From: Spirochaetales bacterium
GTDB taxonomy: Bacteria; Spirochaetota; Spirochaetia; DSM-2461
Assembly: GCA_016936555.1 (NCBI GenBank)
Contig: JAFGXR010000101.1
Coordinates: 1 to 45,754, forward strand
DNA: 45,754 bases
Direction: 5' to 3'
Part shown: positions 41,644-45,754 of the stretch, one piece after another
Numbering within the stretch: the stretch's first letter is position 1
How the letters are laid out: each line of letters starts with the position of its first letter
Notes under the pieces: generated by a model
Database searches by the model: none
Seen by the model: only the letters and a program-made list of their open reading frames with translations
What the model was told of the DNA's origin: nothing
Program-made: the position numbers and the translations under genes

Positions 41644-43527
41644 ATGGTTGTCGTACTTGAAAACAATATAAGTGATTCCGATAAGGAGATAATCCGGAAT
41701 TTTCTCGAGACAAAGGGTTTTAAAGTCCGGGAAATCGTCGGAGAAAACGATACCATATTCGGAGCCGTCGGAAGCGTAAGCATCGACAAAAGAGAGGTCG
41801 AGCTTCTCAAAGGCGTTGAAAAAGTCGTTCCCATCCACAAGCCCTATAAACTGGCTTCCCGCGAGCTGAAAAAAGAGGACACGGTTATCAGCGTAGGCCC
41901 TGTTAAAATCGGCGGAAACAGAATTGTCGTTATCGCCGGACCCTGTGCGGTGGAATCGAGGGAGCAGATTATCGAGAGTGCCATCGCCGCAAAAGAAGCC
42001 GGAGCGGTTATGCTCAGAGGCGGGGCTTTTAAACCGAGAACCTCTCCCTATTCCTTTCAGGGGCTGGGGAAAGAGGGGCTGGAATACCTCCGGGAAGCCG
42101 GAGATCTGACGGGAATGCCCGTCGTTACGGAAGTCGTCGCCCCAGGCGATGCCGAAATGATGAAAGAATACATAGACATATACCAGATCGGCGCCAGAAA
42201 CATGCAGAATTTCGAGCTTCTGAAAACAGTCGGCTCCATGGGGATGCCGGTCATTCTGAAAAGAGGTCTGTCGGCCACCATAGAGGAGTGGCTGATGGCG
42301 GCTGAATATCTTCTCGCCTCGGGAACCGAGGACGTGATCCTCTGCGAGCGGGGAATCAGAACTTACGAGCCCTATACGCGGAACACACTTGACCTCTCAG
42401 CCATACCCATCATCAGAAAGCTTAGCCATCTTCCTGTTATCGTCGATCCTTCCCACGCCACAGGTATCCGGGACAAAGTTCCTCCCATGGCTCTGGCCGG
42501 CGTTGCGGCGGGGGCTAACGGTTTGATTATCGAAATGCATACCGATCCGGATCACGCCATGTCCGACGGTCCCCAGTCGCTTTATCCCTTTCAGCTCGAA
42601 AAACTGATATGCGATATTGAAGCGCTGGCACCGGTTCTGGGGAAAGAGATGGCCAGGCTGCCTCATATAAATGAAAAGGAAGCTATAGAAAAGAATCTGG
42701 CGAGCGGCGAGGGGAAACTGAAAGCCGCTTTTCAGGGGCAGCCCGGGGCTTACAGCGAAAAAGCGGTTATGCTCTCTTTCCACGAAGATGAGATTTCAGC
42801 TCAGCCCTGCGAAACCTTTAAAGATGTTTTCGATTCCGTATTGAAAGGCGATGTCCGGTGGGGCGTTGTACCTATAGAGAATTCCCTGGCCGGTTCGATT
42901 CTGGAAAATTATGATTTGCTGTCACTCAATCCCGATATCAGAATTGCCGGTGAGGTAAAGGTCAGGATCCGCCACAATCTGATAGCGCCTGAAGGTGTCG
43001 AACTCAAAGATATCAGAAAGGCATATTCACATCCCCAGGCGCTGGCACAGTGTGCTGATTTTCTGAAAAAACACGATATTGAACCGGTCCCCTATTACGA
43101 CACGGCAGGAGCCGTAGCGGATCTGAGCCGATTCGAAGACAAAAGATCTGCGGCGATCGGTAGTGCGGAATCGGCCGATCTCTACAATATGTCTATTATC
43201 AGCGAAGGCATCGAAACAAATCCTAATAACTACACCCGCTTCTTTATTATCATGAGAGAGGAGCTTGTTGCCGTTGAAAAGCCCCAGAAAGCTTCTTTTA
43301 TTCTGACGGTTTCCGATGAGCCCGGTGCTCTGACCGGTTGTCTTTCCGTTTTTTCCGAACACAAACTGAACATGACGAAACTGGAGTCCAGACCCATACA
43401 CGGAAAACCCTGGTCCTACAAGTTTTATATTGATGTCCAGATCCCTGATGATAAGGAGCACTATAAAGCTGCCCTCGAGGCAATTCGACGGAAAGCCGTC
43501 GATTTCAGAGTTCTCGGAGAATACTGA
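41644..43527 (+). CDS. Fused DAHP synthase - prephenate dehydratase - ACT protein
   Basis: 627 residues covering two shikimate/phenylalanine steps. Residues 1-~75 form a ferredoxin-like N-terminal domain as in Thermotoga-type type I-beta DAHP synthases. Residues ~80-345 are the DAHP synthase barrel (VVIAGPCAVES with metal Cys101, MLRGGAFKPRTSPYSFQG, IGARNMQNF, DPSHATG, IEMHTDP). Residues ~370-535 are prephenate dehydratase (AAFQGQPGAYSEKA, VPIENSLAGS, SHPQALAQC, catalytic TRF 531-533). Residues ~550-627 are an ACT domain with the Phe-binding GALT (561-564) and ESRP (581-584) motifs. ATG 41644 has AGAGGAG 6 bases upstream; an upstream in-frame start at 41566 overlaps the promoter. The ACT domain predicts phenylalanine feedback. 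Confidence 0.93.
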   Translation: MVVVLENNISDSDKEIIRNFLETKGFKVREIVGENDTIFGAVGSVSIDKREVELLKGVEKVVPIHKPYKLASRELKKEDTVISVGPVKIGGNRIVVIAGPCAVESREQIIESAIAAKEAGAVMLRGGAFKPRTSPYSFQGLGKEGLEYLREAGDLTGMPVVTEVVAPGDAEMMKEYIDIYQIGARNMQNFELLKTVGSMGMPVILKRGLSATIEEWLMAAEYLLASGTEDVILCERGIRTYEPYTRNTLDLSAIPIIRKLSHLPVIVDPSHATGIRDKVPPMALAGVAAGANGLIIEMHTDPDHAMSDGPQSLYPFQLEKLICDIEALAPVLGKEMARLPHINEKEAIEKNLASGEGKLKAAFQGQPGAYSEKAVMLSFHEDEISAQPCETFKDVFDSVLKGDVRWGVVPIENSLAGSILENYDLLSLNPDIRIAGEVKVRIRHNLIAPEGVELKDIRKAYSHPQALAQCADFLKKHDIEPVPYYDTAGAVADLSRFEDKRSAAIGSAESADLYNMSIISEGIETNPNNYTRFFIIMREELVAVEKPQKASFILTVSDEPGALTGCLSVFSEHKLNMTKLESRPIHGKPWSYKFYIDVQIPDDKEHYKAALEAIRRKAVDFRVLGEY

Positions 43528-43537
43528 TAAATCCGGC

Positions 43538-44929
43538 TCAGGTCTGTTCTATATGGATTCCGAGTTTTTTCAGCTGTTCAATTTCCTCTTTTTGCGACAG
43601 GTAATCGTTTCTTCTTTTCTGTGCGTTGGTCAGGGACATTTTGATGCCGTTCAGCTCGACTTTGACTCCTGAGATTTCCGATTTCACATGCTTGGGCGAT
43701 TTTTCTTTGAAGAACTCATCAAGTGCAGATAATTTTCTGTAACTGCGTTTAAAAACGTCCATGCTGGTGTTGATTTTAATCAGAATGTCTTCATCAGCCA
43801 TTTCCCCGATTTTTTTGAGATTTTCCGGAGTCGAGAGTAAATAGACTTTATGGGCATTTGCCTTCAGTTCCTCTGAAAACTGGGTGTAGTTCAAATGCAC
43901 GGCTTTCTTGACAGTATGTTCGGCGTTGTACACTTCTATATCGTAAAAAATCTTTTTATTTTTATTGAAAGCTTCCGACAGGGTAAAGGCGATTTTCTCG
44001 ATTAGATTTCTCTTTTTCCTGTTTATAAGGATTCCGTTTTCATCGAATTTTTTCAGTATTTTATTGAGTAGAAGAGAGGTTTTACCTAGTTCCTTAACGA
44101 TAATCAGAAGCTCATTCTTATCGAGACCTTTTGTGGTCACGGTTTTTTTCTCTTCAGGCGTCAGTTTTTTCAGCAATTCCTCCCAGCTCGCCGGTGCTTT
44201 CATTTCATCGTCTATCAGCTGGATTACAAGCTGGCTGTAAAAGGGAACCCCTTCCATTTCCCTTTTCATCATGTGCCTGATATTTTTCTCTATGTCCTCT
44301 TTCGTGTCTTCGCGGTAATCGATGACCCCGTTGAAGGCGATGCGTTTTCTCAATTCCGATTTGTACTGCTCCTTTCTCAGAAGCGTTATATCCTGGAGGG
44401 CTTCCTTAAAACTCTGACTCTCTTCACGCAGCCTCTTCAAATCGTTTTTTATGACTTTGACCTGCATGGCATCGGATCCGAGCTTCAGGGTCCCTATCAT
44501 AACGGCAAAGGCTCTGGTCATAAGTTTTCCCGAGTTTTCTGAAAAAGATTCCCAATCTATATAGGTGACAAGATCGGAAAGCTGCTTTATGTTCGCCAGA
44601 TCAAAATTCCCGAGATTGAAAGAGAATGATGTGTTCAGATATTCCAGCTGCTTTTTATAGGCGGCAAAACGGATATTGAGCTCAACCTGTCTTTCCGATT
44701 CAATAAATGGATCCATGGAGGGAACTATCAATTCATTCACAGCCGTTTCATCGCCGTACTGATCGACAGAGAGAAGCTTTTTATCCAGACAGAACTGATA
44801 CAGGTTTTTATAGGAACTGTGGAGTACCGATGCGGATTTTTTCAGTTTGGGAATGGCCGATGCTTCAAGCTTTAATCTGTACTGCTCCAGACCTTTCGCC
44901 AGTTTTACGAGGAATACTTCTTCAGTCAT
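43538..44929 (-). CDS. Hypothetical cytoplasmic helical protein
   Basis: Not recognised. 463 residues, no signal peptide or membrane segment, mostly charged helices with short heptad-like stretches (RREESQ-type region near residue 170 and NAQKRRNDYLSQKEEIEQLKKL at the end) that may be coiled coils. Lys/Glu/Leu-rich composition suggests a structural or scaffold protein; I see no nucleotide-binding or catalytic motif. The -10 TATAAT (44942-44937) ends 7 bases before the ATG and no Shine-Dalgarno is present. Ends 10 bases from the convergent aromatic-pathway gene. Probably a lineage-specific family. Confidence 0.75.
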   Translation of the reverse strand: MTEEVFLVKLAKGLEQYRLKLEASAIPKLKKSASVLHSSYKNLYQFCLDKKLLSVDQYGDETAVNELIVPSMDPFIESERQVELNIRFAAYKKQLEYLNTSFSFNLGNFDLANIKQLSDLVTYIDWESFSENSGKLMTRAFAVMIGTLKLGSDAMQVKVIKNDLKRLREESQSFKEALQDITLLRKEQYKSELRKRIAFNGVIDYREDTKEDIEKNIRHMMKREMEGVPFYSQLVIQLIDDEMKAPASWEELLKKLTPEEKKTVTTKGLDKNELLIIVKELGKTSLLLNKILKKFDENGILINRKKRNLIEKIAFTLSEAFNKNKKIFYDIEVYNAEHTVKKAVHLNYTQFSEELKANAHKVYLLSTPENLKKIGEMADEDILIKINTSMDVFKRSYRKLSALDEFFKEKSPKHVKSEISGVKVELNGIKMSLTNAQKRRNDYLSQKEEIEQLKKLGIHIEQT

Positions 44930-44936
44930 AAAATGA

Positions 44937-44942
44937 ATTATA
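44937..44942 (-). promoter_or_regulatory. Consensus -10 of the hypothetical gene at 43538-44929
   Basis: A perfect TATAAT on the minus strand, 7 bases before the ATG at 44929. The -35 region 16-18 bp upstream does not match consensus. Confidence 0.45.
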
Positions 44943-45003
44943 TACCGAAAAAATAAATTAATTTTATAAATAGGCAGCGAAATTATTCACGTTGTTATAA
45001 AAA

Positions 45004-45750
45004 ATGAAGTTTTTATACCCTTTTATATTTGTATTTCTTATATCATCGTGCCGCTTAATGGGGGACCTGGAGCGGGTTGATCTTTATATGCCCTCATTGC
45101 AGGATAATCTGTTTAGCATGGTGCCGTCCTTCTGGGAGCTTTCGTACCCCGGAGAAAACGGTGAGATGGATACAGAGGAGATTCAAACAGCGGAGGGAGA
45201 GCCCGTCTCACTCTTTCTGGTTAAAGGACGAACCGCTGCCGTGCTTATTCAGGCTGTTTTTCTCCTGGAAGATGGTAAAGTTTTCCGGAGTTATCCGGCG
45301 GGATTTCTCTATCCTTACGACTGCAGCCCCATCGGCTCCGGATCATTTTCCTGGGATGAGGGTTTTCTCTGTTCAGTTATTTCCAGAACCTCCGGATATG
45401 CCAATCCCGATTTATTAAACATACCCCGTCTCCGGGCTCTTATTAATGAAAAAGCCGGAGCAGAGAGCAGATGGAATCTGGATTTTCAGGTCCTCTGTGA
45501 TGAAATCGCTGCAGGCGGATTGTCCTATTATGATGTGCGGAGTGTGCGTTTCAGAGATGTGGACTTGAAACTACCCCGGGGGGTGTGGGCCAACCGCGAT
45601 GTGACAGGAACGGATCTTATATCGCCTGGTTCCGAAATCTCTTCGAGGTATAGCCTCTCCACCGGCATCAATCTGTTTCTCGGACCTTCCGGAGAGATCG
45701 CGGAAGTTCATATTCAGACCGATGGTTCAGCGGAATACATGGCATATTAA
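45004..45750 (+). CDS. Predicted lipoprotein, unknown function
   Basis: Not recognised. MKFLYPFIFVFLISSC is a short lipoprotein signal with Cys16. The mature 233 residues look mixed alpha/beta with no obvious domain. The middle (WNLDFQVLCDEIAAGGLSYYDVRSVRFRDV) is more conserved-looking, and the end (SRYSLSTGINLFLGPSGEIAEVHIQTDG) may form beta strands. Complete within the window: TAA at 45748-45750, four bases before the window end. No Shine-Dalgarno; an AT-rich stretch runs up to the ATG. Probably on the periplasmic face of a membrane. Confidence 0.68.
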   Translation: MKFLYPFIFVFLISSCRLMGDLERVDLYMPSLQDNLFSMVPSFWELSYPGENGEMDTEEIQTAEGEPVSLFLVKGRTAAVLIQAVFLLEDGKVFRSYPAGFLYPYDCSPIGSGSFSWDEGFLCSVISRTSGYANPDLLNIPRLRALINEKAGAESRWNLDFQVLCDEIAAGGLSYYDVRSVRFRDVDLKLPRGVWANRDVTGTDLISPGSEISSRYSLSTGINLFLGPSGEIAEVHIQTDGSAEYMAY

Positions 45751-45754
45751 AAAA

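Overview
The window looks like chromosomal DNA of a free-living or commensal spirochaete (Spirochaetaceae/Treponema relatives). This rests on gene content, not on a 16S gene. There are six lipoproteins with the relaxed spirochaetal lipobox (Ser before Cys, often Phe at -2), a carD-ispD-ispF operon, a lipoprotein resembling FliL, TPR and HEAT repeat envelope proteins, and outer-membrane candidates. Genes are packed tightly on both strands. No intergenic gap without a gene exceeds 300 bases, and I see no insertion sequence, prophage or CRISPR array.

Layout. 1-5360 (+): the 3' part of a giant repetitive surface protein and a membrane diguanylate cyclase 10 bases behind it. 5361-6023 (-): trmH. 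6086-8697 (+): a glycosyltransferase and a HEAT-repeat lipoprotein. 8731-9045 (-): two identical tRNA-Asp genes and tRNA-Arg(CCT), with consensus promoters and a terminator. 9160-13834 (+): peptidase T with a terminator, then two lipoproteins. 13841-14599 (-): a glycerophosphodiester phosphodiesterase. 14666-18495 (+): mnmE-mnmG-rsmG. 18492-19847 (-): a membrane TPR protein with a decayed Mrr-like C-terminus. 19919-25580 (+): a lytic transglycosylase lipoprotein, uppP and ftsK/spoIIIE, a cell-wall and division set. 25567-25824 (-): a small unknown gene.

25999-32706 (+) is the most system-like region. It is a seven-gene operon encoding a YtrA-type GntR repressor, a membrane-anchored SPFH (slipin-like) protein, a MacB/LolD-type ATPase, two FtsX-type permeases, a LolA-like periplasmic carrier and a predicted outer-membrane barrel. 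A perfect inverted repeat sits on the predicted transcription start. I read it as a Ytr-like exporter extended to cross two membranes, probably moving a lipid or lipoprotein.

32821-36876 (+): an EamA transporter, a cyclic-nucleotide-binding/PH-domain membrane protein and a secreted protein built from twelve 32-residue repeats. 36873-38516 (-): ispF, ispD, carD, reading carD to ispF in transcription order. 38632-39018 (+): the FliL-like lipoprotein. 38997-41517 (-): an aldo/keto reductase and an orphan OppA-like binding protein. 41644-43527 (+): a DAHP synthase-prephenate dehydratase-ACT fusion. 43538-44929 (-): an unrecognised protein. 45004-45750 (+): a lipoprotein.

Two features recur across the window. 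First, many first-in-operon genes have a -10 hexamer ending only 6-7 bases before the ATG and no Shine-Dalgarno sequence, which suggests leaderless transcripts; downstream genes use Shine-Dalgarno sites or stop-start overlaps. Second, all seven convergent gene pairs abut or overlap at their 3' ends, and two pairs share a 4-base palindrome as stop codon on both strands.
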